Assembly: GCF_000739875.1 (NCBI RefSeq)
Contig: NZ_BBJR01000001.1
Location: 1-64,000 of the forward strand
Origin: Comamonas aquatica NBRC 14918
GTDB taxonomy: Bacteria; Pseudomonadota; Gammaproteobacteria; Burkholderiales; Burkholderiaceae_C
Length of the DNA: 64,000 bases
Direction of reading: 5' to 3'
Positions 28,903 to 37,216 of the stretch are shown here, piece after piece. Under the pieces are notes generated by a model. It was not told the DNA's origin. It did no database searches and saw nothing but the letters and a program-made list of their open reading frames with translations. Each line of letters begins with the position of its first letter. The first letter of the stretch is position 1. Both the position numbers and the translations under genes were made by a program.

Positions 28903-30186
28903 TTAGGCCGCAGCGTCGGCCTTGGGTTTGGATTTGGCGGCCGGCTTGTTCAGCAGCTTGTCCGTGCCATGGCGCTGGCGGTACTTGGCCAGGAAGGTAG
29001 CCAGGCGGTTGATGGCCTCGCGCAGATCGGGCTCGTGCGGCAGGAAGACGATGCGGAAGTGGTCGGGATTGGGCCAATTGAAGCCCGTGCCCTGCACCAG
29101 CATGACCTTGGTTTCCTGCAGCACTTCGAGGAAGAATTCCTGGTCGTCCTTGATGGGGTAGATCTCGGGGTCCAGGCGCGGGAACATGTACAGCGCGGCC
29201 TTGGGCTTGACGCAGGACACGCCGGGGATGGAGTTGATCAGCTCCCAGGCCACATCGCGCTGCACGCGCAGGCGGCCGCCTTCCTTGACCAGCTCGTCAA
29301 TGCTCTGGTGACCGCCCAGGGCCGTCTGCACGGCCCACTGGCCGGGCACATTGGCGCACAGGCGCATGTTGGAGAGCATGTTCAGGCCCTCGATGTAATC
29401 CTTGGCGGGCTTCTTGTCGCCGGAGATCACCATCCAGCCGGCGCGGTAGCCGCAGCTGCGGTAGGCCTTGGACAGGGAGTTGAAGGTGATGGTCAGCACG
29501 TCGGCGGACAGGCTGCCCAGGGGCGTGTGCTTGACGTCGTCGTACAGCACCTTGTCGTAGACCTCGTCGGCAAACACCACCAGCCCATGCTCGCGCGCCA
29601 GCTGCAGGATCTCCAGCAGCAATTCCTTGGAGTACAGCGCACCCGTGGGGTTGTTGGGGTTGATGACCACGATGGCCTTGGTGCGGGGTGTGATCTTGGC
29701 GCGGATGTCCTGGAGATTCGGCATCCAGCCGTTGTCCTCGTCGCACATGTAGTGCACGGGTGTGCCACCGGACAGGCTGGTCACGGCCGTCCACAACGGA
29801 TAGTCGGGCGCCGGCAGCAACATCTCGTCGCCGTTGTCCAGCAAGGCGTTGGTGGCCAGGGCGATCAGCTCGGAGGCGCCGTTGCCCAGGTAAATGTCGT
29901 CCAGCGTCACACCCTTGATGCCCTGGCGCTGGGTTTCGTGCATCACGGCCTTGCGCGCCGCGAAGATGCCCTTGCTGTCGGAATAGCCGGCCGAGTTGGG
30001 CAGGTTGCGGATCATGTCCTGCTGCACTTCCTCGGGGGCATCGAAGCCGAACACCGCCAGATTGCCGATGTTCAGCTTGATGATCTTGTGACCGTCCTCT
30101 TCCATCTGCTTGGCCGCATCCATGATCGGCCCTCGGATGTCATAGCAGACGTTGGACAGCTTTGCGGATTTTTGGACAGTCTTCAT
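28903..30186 (-). CDS. alaA: Alanine aminotransferase AlaA
   Basis: 427 residues. The sequence follows Escherichia coli AlaA closely from memory: SNVCYDIRGPIMDAAK, KLNIGN, FGFDAPEE, GYSDSKGIFAARKAVM, DEMLLPAPDYPLWTA and INPNNPTGALYSKELL. K240 in TFNSLSKAYRSCGYR is the pyridoxal phosphate lysine. It makes alanine from pyruvate with glutamate as donor. An extra Lys/Pro/Ala tail of about 20 residues closes the protein. It heads the minus-strand run leading to hom and thrC, divergent from the Mth938-like gene. Confidence 0.94.
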   Translation of the reverse strand: MKTVQKSAKLSNVCYDIRGPIMDAAKQMEEDGHKIIKLNIGNLAVFGFDAPEEVQQDMIRNLPNSAGYSDSKGIFAARKAVMHETQRQGIKGVTLDDIYLGNGASELIALATNALLDNGDEMLLPAPDYPLWTAVTSLSGGTPVHYMCDEDNGWMPNLQDIRAKITPRTKAIVVINPNNPTGALYSKELLLEILQLAREHGLVVFADEVYDKVLYDDVKHTPLGSLSADVLTITFNSLSKAYRSCGYRAGWMVISGDKKPAKDYIEGLNMLSNMRLCANVPGQWAVQTALGGHQSIDELVKEGGRLRVQRDVAWELINSIPGVSCVKPKAALYMFPRLDPEIYPIKDDQEFFLEVLQETKVMLVQGTGFNWPNPDHFRIVFLPHEPDLREAINRLATFLAKYRQRHGTDKLLNKPAAKSKPKADAAA

Positions 30187-30357
30187 GGAAATATGCCACC
30201 TATTGCTTCAACAGCGCCAAGGCGCGCCCGCGCCCCGGTGAAACCTATAATTTGACCACACTTCGGCCGGCCGCCCTCCCCGCAAAATGCGGTGCCCATG
30301 CTCCCGGTATACCAGGCAGCGCCCTGACCCACGCCGCCACCACAAGGACCCCCCTCC

Positions 30358-30726
30358 ATGAAACTCCACGCTGACCACTCCGACGTGCAAATGGTCACGG
30401 GGTACGGCCCCGGCTGGCTGACCGTCAACAAGCAGGAACACCGCGGCAACCTGCTGCTGGGCGCCAGCGGCTTCCTACGCCCCTGGGACTGCACGGACTT
30501 CGCCTCGCTCACGCCCCAGCACTTCGCCGCACTGGCCGAACTCAACGCCGAACTCATCATCTTCGGCTCCGGCAGCAAGTTGCGTTTCGTGCACCCCTCC
30601 TGGCTGCAACCGCTGATGCACAAACGCATCGGACTGGAGACCATGGACACCCACGCCGCCTGCCGCACCTACAACGTGCTGGCCGCAGAAGGCCGCAATG
30701 TGATAGCCGCACTGCTCTTGGAGTAA
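30358..30726 (+). CDS. Mth938-like (DUF498) domain protein
   Basis: 122 residues. GYGPGWLTVNKQEHRGNLLL, then ELIIFGSGSKLRF and TYNVLAAEGRNVIAALLLE, fit the Mth938/NDUFAF3-like family. Mitochondrial relatives help assemble complex I; bacterial members have no settled role. The ATG is divergent from alaA with 171 bases between the starts. No signal or membrane helix is seen. Confidence 0.88.
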   Translation: MKLHADHSDVQMVTGYGPGWLTVNKQEHRGNLLLGASGFLRPWDCTDFASLTPQHFAALAELNAELIIFGSGSKLRFVHPSWLQPLMHKRIGLETMDTHAACRTYNVLAAEGRNVIAALLLE

Positions 30727-30740
30727 TATCCGCACGGGGC

Positions 30741-30769
30741 TCGTCAAAATTCGCGTTTCGGGGTAAAAT
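30741..30769 (+). promoter_or_regulatory. Candidate sigma-70 promoter of bcp
   Basis: TCGTCA (30741-30746), 17 bases, TAAAAT (30764-30769); the -10 matches five of six bases, the -35 four of six. It would give a leader of about 90 bases before the bcp ATG. Confidence 0.4.
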
Positions 30770-30864
30770 CCCAGGTTGCGGTCGGGGGCGTACCTACCCA
30801 TAAAAGCAATACACACCCTACACCCCTCGGCATTCCAACGACTACTCCCGAGAGATCAAAGCGC

Positions 30865-31353
30865 ATGGCGATCGTTGTCAACAAACCCCTTCCCGAATTT
30901 GAAGCCAACGCGACAGGTGGCGTGAAGGTATCCAACACCTCGCACACCGGCCAGATTGTGATTCTGTACTTCTACCCGAAGGACAACACCCCTGGCTGCA
31001 CCACCGAGGCCATGCAGTTCCGCGACAAGTTCAAGGACTTTGAAAAGGCCGGTGCCGTGGTGTTCGGCGTGTCGCGCGACAACATGAAGTCGCACGACGA
31101 CTTCAAGGAAAAGCTGGAACTGCCCTTCGAGCTGATCGCCGACACCGAAGAAAAGATGTGCCACATGTTCGGCGTGGTCAAGAACAAGATCATGTACGGC
31201 AAGAAGGTCAAGGGCATCGAGCGCTCCACCTTCCTGGTGAATGCCGACGGCATCCTGGTGCAGGAATGGCGCGGCCTGAAGGTCCCCGGCCACGTGGACG
31301 AAGTCCTGAAGGCTGTCAAGGCACTGAAGACCGCCGCCAAGCAAGCCGCCTGA
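30865..31353 (+). CDS. bcp: Thioredoxin-dependent peroxiredoxin Bcp
   Basis: 162 residues. Peroxidatic C45 lies in YPKDNTPGCTTEAMQF, the Bcp/PrxQ signature. There is no cysteine five residues later as in two-cysteine PrxQ; C99 (EEKMCHMF) is the only other cysteine and could be the resolving one. It reduces hydrogen peroxide and organic peroxides in the cytoplasm. A plausible promoter lies 96 bases upstream. Next downstream, after a 170-base gap with a strong terminator-like hairpin, is the PIN-PhoH gene. Confidence 0.95.
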   Translation: MAIVVNKPLPEFEANATGGVKVSNTSHTGQIVILYFYPKDNTPGCTTEAMQFRDKFKDFEKAGAVVFGVSRDNMKSHDDFKEKLELPFELIADTEEKMCHMFGVVKNKIMYGKKVKGIERSTFLVNADGILVQEWRGLKVPGHVDEVLKAVKALKTAAKQAA

Positions 31354-31455
31354 AATACCACGCCACGGCGCTGACATCGGAGTCGGCGCCAAGGCATGCA
31401 TAATGGGTCTCATGCCTTTGCGCGTTTTGACCCTGCATTGCAAACCCACCTCCTC

Positions 31456-31496
31456 CAAAGCCGCCTGGGCCTGTGCCCGGCGGCTTTGTGTTTTTT
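31456..31496 (+). terminator. Strong intrinsic terminator just upstream of phoH
   Basis: CAAAGCCGCC, one bulged T, GGGC, four-base loop, GCCC, GGCGGCTTTG, TG and six T. It lies 103 bases after bcp but only 28 bases before the phoH ATG, so it may act as a phoH leader attenuator rather than a simple bcp terminator. Confidence 0.88.
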
Positions 31497-31523
31497 ACAG
31501 CCCTCACAAGGACTGACTCGCTT

Positions 31524-33341
31524 ATGCCATTGCCTCCCGCCCCGACCAAACGCGCCGCCCGTGTAGCCAAGGAAGCCTTTGACGTCACCGCACGTACCAG
31601 CAGACGCGCGACAGCCGCCGCCAGCCCGGACACAGAGGACACGCTGCCGACACCCCTGGCCAGCACGCCTGCGCCGGCCTTGACACCGCCGCCCGCGCGC
31701 AGCGGCAAGAAAGCCGCCAGCACCGCCACGGCCAGTGCCGCAACCACGGCAGCCGCGCAAAGCCTGGCCCAGCAGCGCGCCGCCGTGCAGCAAAAGGCGG
31801 CCGCGGCCGCCCCTGCGCCCAAGGCAACCCCTGCCCCCGCACCGGCCACGCCCGCGGCCAGCAACCGCAAGCGCAGCACCACCCCCGCGGCGGCTGCACC
31901 CGCAGCGGTCGCCAGCAACCCGGCACGCCCGACCAAGAAGCGCACGGGCCAATCCTGCCTGTTTGTTCTGGACACCAATGTGCTGCTGCACGACCCCACC
32001 AGCATCTTCCGCTTCGAAGAGCACGACATCTTCCTGCCCATGGTGGTGCTGGAAGAGCTGGATGCCCACAAGAAGGGCATGACCGAAGTGGCCCGCAACG
32101 GCCGCCAGGTCAGCCGCATGCTGGATGCCCTGGTGGACGCGCAGCAGAGCGCCGATCTGGCGATTGGCCTGCGCCTGGACGCCAGCGGCAACAAGGGCTC
32201 CACCGGCCACCTGTTCTTCCAGACGGTGCCGCTGGACTACCGCCTGCCCGCCAGCCTGCCCCAGGGCAAGGCCGACAACCAGATCCTGGGCGTGGTCCAG
32301 GCCCTGCGCGCGGCCAAGCAAGGCCAGCAGGAAGTCATCCTGGTGTCCAAGGACATCAACATGCGCGTCAAGGCGCGCGCCCTGGGCCTGCCGGCCGAGG
32401 ACTACCGCAACGACAAGGCGCTGGACGACGGCGACCTGCTGTACACCGGCAGCCTGGCCCTGCCCGCCGACTTCTGGCGCAAGGCCAAGAACGTCGAAAG
32501 CTGGCAGCAGGGCGGACGCAGCTTCTACAGCCTGAGCGGCCCCGTCACGGCGCCCATGCTGATCAACCAGTACGTGTACTTTGAAGCGCCGGGCGAGCCC
32601 AGCCTGCATGCCCGCGTGACGGAGATCCGCGACAAGACCGTGGTGCTAGAAACCCTGCGCGACTACAGCAGCAGCAAGCACAACGTCTGGGGTGTGAACG
32701 CACGCAACCGCGAGCAGAACTTCGCCCTGAACCTGCTGATGGACCCCGAGGTGGACTTCGTCACCCTGACCGGCACGGCCGGCACCGGCAAGACGCTGAT
32801 GGCCCTGGCCGCCGGCCTGTGCCAGGTGCTGGACGAGCGCCGCTACACCGAGATCATCATGACCCGCGCCACCGTCAGCGTGGGCGAGGACATCGGTTTC
32901 CTGCCCGGCACCGAGGAAGAGAAGATGGGCCCCTGGATGGGTGCCCTGGACGACAACCTGGAATTCCTGGCCAAGGGCGACGGCGGCAACCCCAACGAAT
33001 GGGGCCGTGCCGCGACCAATGAGCTGATCCGCAGCCGCATCAAGATCAAGAGCATGAACTTCATGCGTGGCCGCACCTTCCTGAACAAATACGTCATCAT
33101 TGACGAGGCCCAGAACCTGACGCCCAAGCAGATGAAGACCCTGATCACCCGTGCCGGCCCCGGCACCAAAATCATTTGCATGGGCAACCTGGGCCAGATC
33201 GACACCCCGTACCTGACGGAAGGCAGCTCCGGCCTGACCTTTGCCGTGGACCGCTTCAAGGGCTGGCCGCACAGCGGCCACATCCAGCTGGCGCGCGGCG
33301 AGCGCTCGCGCCTGGCGGACTTTGCCAGCGAGGTGCTGTAA
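31524..33341 (+). CDS. PIN-domain PhoH-family ATPase
   Basis: 605 residues from ATG 31524 (AAGGA 11 bases upstream). Three parts: an Ala/Pro/Lys-rich, probably disordered N-terminal tail of about 140 residues; a PIN domain starting at CLFVLDTNVLLHDP with first acidic residue D150; and a PhoH RecA-like ATPase with Walker A GTAGTGKT (K423) and Walker B VIIDEAQNLT (D527, E528). PIN domains are Mg-dependent ribonucleases, and PIN-PhoH fusions are described as RNA unwinding/cleaving enzymes. The low-complexity tail is longer than usual. The next gene starts at the very next base after the stop. Confidence 0.93.
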   Translation: MPLPPAPTKRAARVAKEAFDVTARTSRRATAAASPDTEDTLPTPLASTPAPALTPPPARSGKKAASTATASAATTAAAQSLAQQRAAVQQKAAAAAPAPKATPAPAPATPAASNRKRSTTPAAAAPAAVASNPARPTKKRTGQSCLFVLDTNVLLHDPTSIFRFEEHDIFLPMVVLEELDAHKKGMTEVARNGRQVSRMLDALVDAQQSADLAIGLRLDASGNKGSTGHLFFQTVPLDYRLPASLPQGKADNQILGVVQALRAAKQGQQEVILVSKDINMRVKARALGLPAEDYRNDKALDDGDLLYTGSLALPADFWRKAKNVESWQQGGRSFYSLSGPVTAPMLINQYVYFEAPGEPSLHARVTEIRDKTVVLETLRDYSSSKHNVWGVNARNREQNFALNLLMDPEVDFVTLTGTAGTGKTLMALAAGLCQVLDERRYTEIIMTRATVSVGEDIGFLPGTEEEKMGPWMGALDDNLEFLAKGDGGNPNEWGRAATNELIRSRIKIKSMNFMRGRTFLNKYVIIDEAQNLTPKQMKTLITRAGPGTKIICMGNLGQIDTPYLTEGSSGLTFAVDRFKGWPHSGHIQLARGERSRLADFASEVL

Positions 33342-33749
33342 ATGGCGATCAGCTGGGTGGCGGCCCTGAAGATGGTGCCATGGACCGATGTGATCCAGGC
33401 GGCACCGCACGTGCTCAAGGCCGCCAAGGGGCTGATGAAGAAAAGCCCCGGGCAGGAGGCCGCCGATGCCATGGCGTCAGCACCCTCCTCCACCGGACCG
33501 CAAACCAGCTTGCCCAGCAATGCGGGCGAACTGGCCTTGCAGCAGGTGGCACAGCTGGAAGCCCGCGTGCAGCAGTTGGAGGCCGCCCAGCGCGCCTCGG
33601 CCCAGGTGCTGGAGCAGATGGCCGAGCAGCAGGCACAGATCGTCCAGACCGTGGGCCTGCTGCGCACCGGCGCCACCCGCCTGGCCTGGGCCTGCGGCGT
33701 GCTGGGCGTGTGCGTGCTGGGGCTGCTGATCGCCTTGCTGCGTCAATAA
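33342..33749 (+). CDS. Small coiled-coil, tail-anchored membrane protein
   Basis: 135 residues. A short amphipathic N-terminus, then a coiled coil at about 65-100 (LALQQVAQLEARVQQLEAAQ), then one C-terminal membrane helix at 112-132 (WACGVLGVCVLGLLIALL). No known family. Its ATG directly follows the phoH TAA, so translation is surely coupled and the product may tether or partner the PIN-PhoH ATPase; that is inference from context. Confidence 0.78.
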   Translation: MAISWVAALKMVPWTDVIQAAPHVLKAAKGLMKKSPGQEAADAMASAPSSTGPQTSLPSNAGELALQQVAQLEARVQQLEAAQRASAQVLEQMAEQQAQIVQTVGLLRTGATRLAWACGVLGVCVLGLLIALLRQ

Positions 33750-33751
33750 AC

Positions 33752-33835
33752 GAAGCAGCCTGCGCTGGATAGACGTGAGTTTCAATGCTTCAAGGACTGC
33801 AACTCTATGAATAACCAGCGCTGACAGCTCCTCTT
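33752..33835. repeat. Dispersed intergenic repeat copy
   Basis: AGCAGCCTGCGCTGG ... AACCAGCGCTGACAGCTCCT with perfect GCGCTGG / CCAGCGC arms; the right half TATGAATAACCAGCGCTGAC resembles the copies at 46979 and 53608. Confidence 0.6.
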
Positions 33836-33853
33836 TTTGAGGCACCCTCCAAC

Positions 33854-33892
33854 AAAAAGGGCCTTGCCATGGTGGCAAGGCCCTTTTTTTTT
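33854..33892. terminator. Bidirectional terminator between convergent genes
   Basis: Five A, GGGCCTTGCCA, three-base loop, TGGCAAGGCCC, nine T. It ends the phoH unit and, on the other strand, dnaB. Confidence 0.93.
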
Positions 33893-33916
33893 CATGCTTT
33901 CGCGCCGGGCACGCCC

Positions 33917-35347
33917 TCAATAGGCGTCGCTGTCGTAGCCCATGGCCAGGTTCTCGAAGCGTGTCTGGTTCTTCTGGAAGAACAGCTTCACCGTACCCGT
34001 GGGGCCGTTACGCTGCTTGCCGATGATGACCTCGGCGATGTTCGGCTCCTTGGAATCCTTGTTGTAGTAGTCATCGCGGTAGATGAACATGATGATGTCC
34101 GCGTCCTGCTCGATGGCGCCCGATTCGCGCAGGTCGGACATCATGGGGCGCTTGTCGGTGCGCTGCTCCACCGAACGGTTCAGCTGCGACAGCGCAATCA
34201 CCGGGCACTGCAGTTCCTTGGCCAGCATCTTCAGACCCCGGGAGATTTCCCCCAGCTCGGTCGCGCGGTTGTCACCACCTGCGCCACTGCCGGAGCCACT
34301 CATCAGCTGCAGGTAGTCGACCACGATCAAGCCCAGCTTGCCGCACTGGCGCGCCAGTCGCCGCGCATTGGCGCGCAGCTCGGACGGCGTCAGCCCCGGC
34401 GTCTCGTCGATGTGCAGCGAGATCTGGCTGAGCTTTTCCACCGCCTCGGTCAGGCGCGCCCACTCATCGTGCTCCAGCTTGCCGGTACGCAGATTGCCCT
34501 GGTTCACCTTGCCGATCGAACCCACGATACGCACCGCCAGCTGGGCGGCGCCCATTTCCATCGAGAAGATGGCGACCGGCAGGCCTTCGTTGAGCGCCAC
34601 GTGCTCGGCAATATTCACCGCGAACGAGGTCTTACCCATGGACGGGCGCGCCGCCAGCACGATCATGTCGCCGGCCTGCAGGCCACTGGTCATGCGGTCC
34701 AGGTCGGCAAAGCCGGTGGGAATGCCGGTCACATCCACCGGGTTGTCCGCCATCTCCTGCACCCGGTCCAGCAGGTCGCCCACCAGGGTGTCCATGCTCT
34801 GGAAGCCCTGCTTCATGCGCGAGCCCTCCTCGCCGATGGCGAAGATCTTCTGCTCGGCCTCGTCCAGAATGCGCTCCACCGGCTTGCCCTGGGGGTTGAG
34901 CGCATTCGTGGCGATCTCATCACTCACCGTCAGCAGTTTGCGCAGGATGCCCTTCTCGCGCACGATCTCCGCATAGCGGCGGATGTTGGTCGCGCTGGGC
35001 ACGTACTGGGCCAGCTGGTTGAGGTAGAGGATGCCCCCCACCTCTTCGGCCTTGCCCATGCTTTGCAGGTGCTCGAAGACCGTGATCACGTCGGCCGGCT
35101 TGCTGTCGTTGATCAGCTTGCCGATGGCGGCATAGATCTGCTGGTGCTCGTGGCGGTAGAAATCGCGCTCGGTCAGCAGGTCCCCCACCCGGTCCCAGGC
35201 GTTGTTGTCCAGCAGCAGACCGCCCAGCACGCTGGACTCGGACTCCATGGAGTACTGCGGCAGGCGCAGCTTGGCCACCTGCTGGTCCTCGGCGGCAGCC
35301 GGCGCGCCAAAAACATCATCATCCAACGGAGGCATCACAGAAGACAT
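33917..35347 (-). CDS. dnaB: Replicative DNA helicase DnaB
   Basis: 476 residues from ATG 35347. The frame is open further upstream to 35434, but the family N-terminus (short acidic lead, then KLRLPQYSMESESSVLGGLL) supports the shorter form. N-terminal primase-interaction domain, then the RecA-like domain with Walker A ARPSMGKTSFAVN (K239), PGLTPSELRANARRL, and IVVDYLQLM. DnaB unwinds the fork ahead of the replisome and recruits primase. It lies downstream of rplI on the same strand, as is common (rpsF-rpsR-rplI-dnaB), separated by a terminator. Confidence 0.97.
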   Translation of the reverse strand: MSSVMPPLDDDVFGAPAAAEDQQVAKLRLPQYSMESESSVLGGLLLDNNAWDRVGDLLTERDFYRHEHQQIYAAIGKLINDSKPADVITVFEHLQSMGKAEEVGGILYLNQLAQYVPSATNIRRYAEIVREKGILRKLLTVSDEIATNALNPQGKPVERILDEAEQKIFAIGEEGSRMKQGFQSMDTLVGDLLDRVQEMADNPVDVTGIPTGFADLDRMTSGLQAGDMIVLAARPSMGKTSFAVNIAEHVALNEGLPVAIFSMEMGAAQLAVRIVGSIGKVNQGNLRTGKLEHDEWARLTEAVEKLSQISLHIDETPGLTPSELRANARRLARQCGKLGLIVVDYLQLMSGSGSGAGGDNRATELGEISRGLKMLAKELQCPVIALSQLNRSVEQRTDKRPMMSDLRESGAIEQDADIIMFIYRDDYYNKDSKEPNIAEVIIGKQRNGPTGTVKLFFQKNQTRFENLAMGYDSDAY

Positions 35348-35477
35348 GGTCGACCCACAAAAAGACAAGCCCATCATCGTAGCGCCGCCGTCGGCTGCCG
35401 TCATCCACCGATGCAGGCAGCCCAGCGTCGGCATGGGCTTCGCGGCCAGGGATAGCCCCGGAACCGCTGAAATAAAA

Positions 35478-35530
35478 AGAGCTGCAAGCGCAGGTTCAGC
35501 AAGCGCCAGCGCCTGTTTTCATCCTGAAAA
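35478..35530. repeat. Degenerate copy of the dispersed intergenic repeat
   Basis: AGAGCTGCAAGCGCAGG ... AGCAAGCGCCAGCGCCTG in the rplI-dnaB gap, using the same GAGCTGC and AAGCGC words as the other copies, without long perfect arms. Confidence 0.4.
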
Positions 35531-35533
35531 TAC

Positions 35534-35557
35534 AAAAGCCGCCCGAGGGCGGCTTTT
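35534..35557. terminator. Terminator after rplI
   Basis: Minus strand: AAAA, GCCGCCC, two-base loop, GGGCGGC, TTTT. It sits 26 bases after the rplI stop and ends the ribosomal protein operon before dnaB. Confidence 0.82.
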
Positions 35558-35582
35558 GGTGTGTCGGAAAGTTTCCGAAAGC

Positions 35583-36035
35583 TTAGGCAGCTTCGCCAGC
35601 CACTTCCACGGTCACTTCGACCAGCACGTCGGTGTGCAGAGCCACTTCCACGGTCGAAACCGACACGGTCTTGATGGGACCGTTGGGCATGCGCACTTGT
35701 GCCTTGTGCACGCCAAAGTTTTGTGCCTTCAGGGCGTCAGCGATGTCGTGGTTGGTCACGGAACCAAACAGACGGCCGTCCACGCCAGCCTTTTGCGACA
35801 GCTTCAGCGTGAAGCCGTTCAGCTTCTCGCCTTCGGCTTGGGCAGCAGCCAGCTTCTCGGCAGCAGCCTTTTCCAGTTCGGCGCGCTTGGCTTCGAACTC
35901 GGCCTTGGCAGCAGCCGTGGCGCGACGGGCTTGGCCCGAAGGGATCAGGAAGTTGCGAGCGTAGCCGTCCTTGACCTTGACGATATCGCCCAGGTTACCC
36001 AGGTTCACAACCTTTTCGAGCAGGATGATTTGCAT
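35583..36035 (-). CDS. rplI: 50S ribosomal protein L9
   Basis: 150 residues. [32 protein letters not shown] is the canonical L9 N-terminal domain (given here in part as its hallmark GYARNFLIP), then a long helical connector rich in Ala/Glu/Lys and the C-terminal domain with [13 protein letters not shown]. It binds 23S rRNA near the L1 stalk. Last gene of rpsF-priB-rpsR-rplI, 12 bases after rpsR. Confidence 0.98.
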   Translation of the reverse strand: MQIILLEKVVNLGNLGDIVKVKDGYARNFLIPSGQARRATAAAKAEFEAKRAELEKAAAEKLAAAQAEGEKLNGFTLKLSQKAGVDGRLFGSVTNHDIADALKAQNFGVHKAQVRMPNGPIKTVSVSTVEVALHTDVLVEVTVEVAGEAA

Positions 36036-36047
36036 GGTTGTGACTCC

Positions 36048-36329
36048 TTAGATCTTGTGCTGGTCGGTGTAGGGCAGCAGAGCCAAGAAGCGAGCGCGCT
36101 TGATGGCAGTGTTCAGCTGACGCTGGTAGATGGCGCGCGTGCCAGTCAGGCGAGCGGGGATGATCTTGCCGTTTTCGGCGATGAAGTCACGCAGGGTGTC
36201 GACATCCTTGTAGTCGATCTCTTCCACACCAGCCACGGTGAAGCGGCAGAAGCGCTTGCGCTTGAACAGCAGCGACTGGGTGTTGCGCTTGGGGCGCTTG
36301 TCTTTGTTGAATTTCTTGAACGTGGCCAT
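36048..36329 (-). CDS. rpsR: 30S ribosomal protein S18
   Basis: 93 residues, basic. [20 protein letters not shown], then [19 protein letters not shown] and [20 protein letters not shown] are the S18 signature. It pairs with S6 on the central domain of 16S rRNA. It sits 18 bases after priB and 12 before rplI. Confidence 0.98.
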   Translation of the reverse strand: MATFKKFNKDKRPKRNTQSLLFKRKRFCRFTVAGVEEIDYKDVDTLRDFIAENGKIIPARLTGTRAIYQRQLNTAIKRARFLALLPYTDQHKI

Positions 36330-36347
36330 TGCTGGACCTCTTGAAAA

Positions 36348-36638
36348 TTAATTTTGTTGAATATCCTGGATGTGCAGCACCACGGTTTTGCTGTTGCGCG
36401 GTGTGGCCAGAAAACCTTGGAATCTCCAAGAACTTCCGGGTGCCTGGCGGGCGAGTCGCTCAGCCAACGCACCAAATGCCACCGCTTTTACAGCTGCCGA
36501 GACCTTGCGCGGGCTGCCTGCTTCCATCTGGGAGGATTCGTGCACCAGGCGCAAATCCAAGGCGGGCAATCCGGCGGGGGTGTACCGCAGAGCGGGCAAC
36601 TCATCGATACAGGCGGTCAGGACAACGTGGTTTTCCAC
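36348..36638 (-). CDS. priB: Primosomal replication protein N (PriB)
   Basis: 96 residues from a GTG start at 36638 with GGAGA immediately upstream; no in-frame ATG gives a full OB fold. Single-stranded-DNA-binding OB-fold with LTACIDELPALRYTPAGLPA and LRLVHESSQMEAGSPRKV. PriB links PriA and DnaT during replication restart. Its place between rpsF and rpsR is the conserved location, which makes the call firm despite the short length. Confidence 0.95.
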   Translation of the reverse strand: MENHVVLTACIDELPALRYTPAGLPALDLRLVHESSQMEAGSPRKVSAAVKAVAFGALAERLARQAPGSSWRFQGFLATPRNSKTVVLHIQDIQQN

Positions 36639-36659
36639 TCTCCAAGCGAAGGCCTGAAA

Positions 36660-37022
36660 TTAGGCTTCAGCGGCTTGGTTGGCCTTGCGGGCTTCTTCGC
36701 GCTCGACAGTCTTCATCATGGAAGAAGCGCCGGTGTCGGCCTTCTTCTTTTGCACTGTCAGGTGACGCAGCACGGCATCGTTGAACTTGAACGCGTGTTC
36801 CAGTTCAGCCATCACAGCCTGGTCGGCTTCGATGTTCAGGCAGATGTAGTGGGCCTTGGCGAGCTTGTTGATCATGTAGGCCAGTTGACGACGGCCCCAG
36901 TCTTCTTCACGGTGCACTGCACCGCCGCCGGCGGTGATCATGCCCTTGTAGCGCTCCAGCATGGCTGGAACTTGCTCGCTTTGATCCGGATGGATCAACA
37001 AAATGATTTCGTAATGACGCAT
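36660..37022 (-). CDS. rpsF: 30S ribosomal protein S6
   Basis: 120 residues from ATG 37022, starting [20 protein letters not shown]; the frame extends upstream to 37079 but S6 homologues start here. The ferredoxin-like S6 core carries [20 protein letters not shown]6 binds S18 on 16S rRNA. It is the first gene of the operon, with a good promoter about 60 bases upstream and a leader hairpin that may be the S6:S18 autoregulatory site. Confidence 0.98.
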   Translation of the reverse strand: MRHYEIILLIHPDQSEQVPAMLERYKGMITAGGGAVHREEDWGRRQLAYMINKLAKAHYICLNIEADQAVMAELEHAFKFNDAVLRHLTVQKKKADTGASSMMKTVEREEARKANQAAEA

Positions 37023-37044
37023 GAAAACTCCCTTTTGGGTTAAG

Positions 37045-37069
37045 CCCCCCGCTGCGCCTGTAGCGGTGG
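37045..37069 (-). promoter_or_regulatory. Leader hairpin of rpsF, possible S6:S18 binding site
   Basis: Minus strand: CC, A, CCGCT, eight-base loop, AGCGG, G, GG, between the promoter and rpsF. In many bacteria an rpsF leader hairpin with a CCG element is bound by S6:S18 for feedback; the fit here is by eye. Confidence 0.35.
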
Positions 37070-37087
37070 AGCAAGGCAAAACGCGAG

Positions 37088-37117
37088 ATTATAGACACTC
37101 CTCTCCAGGCTTGTACA
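37088..37117 (-). promoter_or_regulatory. Sigma-70-like promoter of the rpsF operon
   Basis: Minus strand: TGTACA (plus 37112-37117), 18-base spacer, perfect TATAAT (plus 37088-37093). Transcription would begin near 37081, giving a leader of about 59 bases. Confidence 0.6.
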
Positions 37118-37151
37118 CTTGTCCCTGCAATACCCTTTGGGTGACCCGGCC

Positions 37152-37179
37152 CTTGAAAGCCGCCAAGGCACCCCCATGT
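37152..37179 (+). promoter_or_regulatory. Sigma-32 (RpoH) promoter of grpE
   Basis: CTTGAAA (37152-37158), 13-base spacer, CCCCATGT (37172-37179): a near-perfect heat-shock promoter, 37 bases before the grpE start. Confidence 0.8.
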
Positions 37180-37216
37180 GAACTGGCAAGGTTCATTCTT
37201 CTGAGACGCTATCCAC

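Noticed and set aside
25917-29000. 1027-residue plus-strand frame across thrC and hom
   Set aside because: Antisense of two clear genes and their spacer; no domain pattern, composition dominated by Gly, Val, His and Gln.
30246-30251. TATAAT between alaA and the Mth938-like gene
   Set aside because: No acceptable -35 at 16-18 bases on either strand, so not listed as a promoter.
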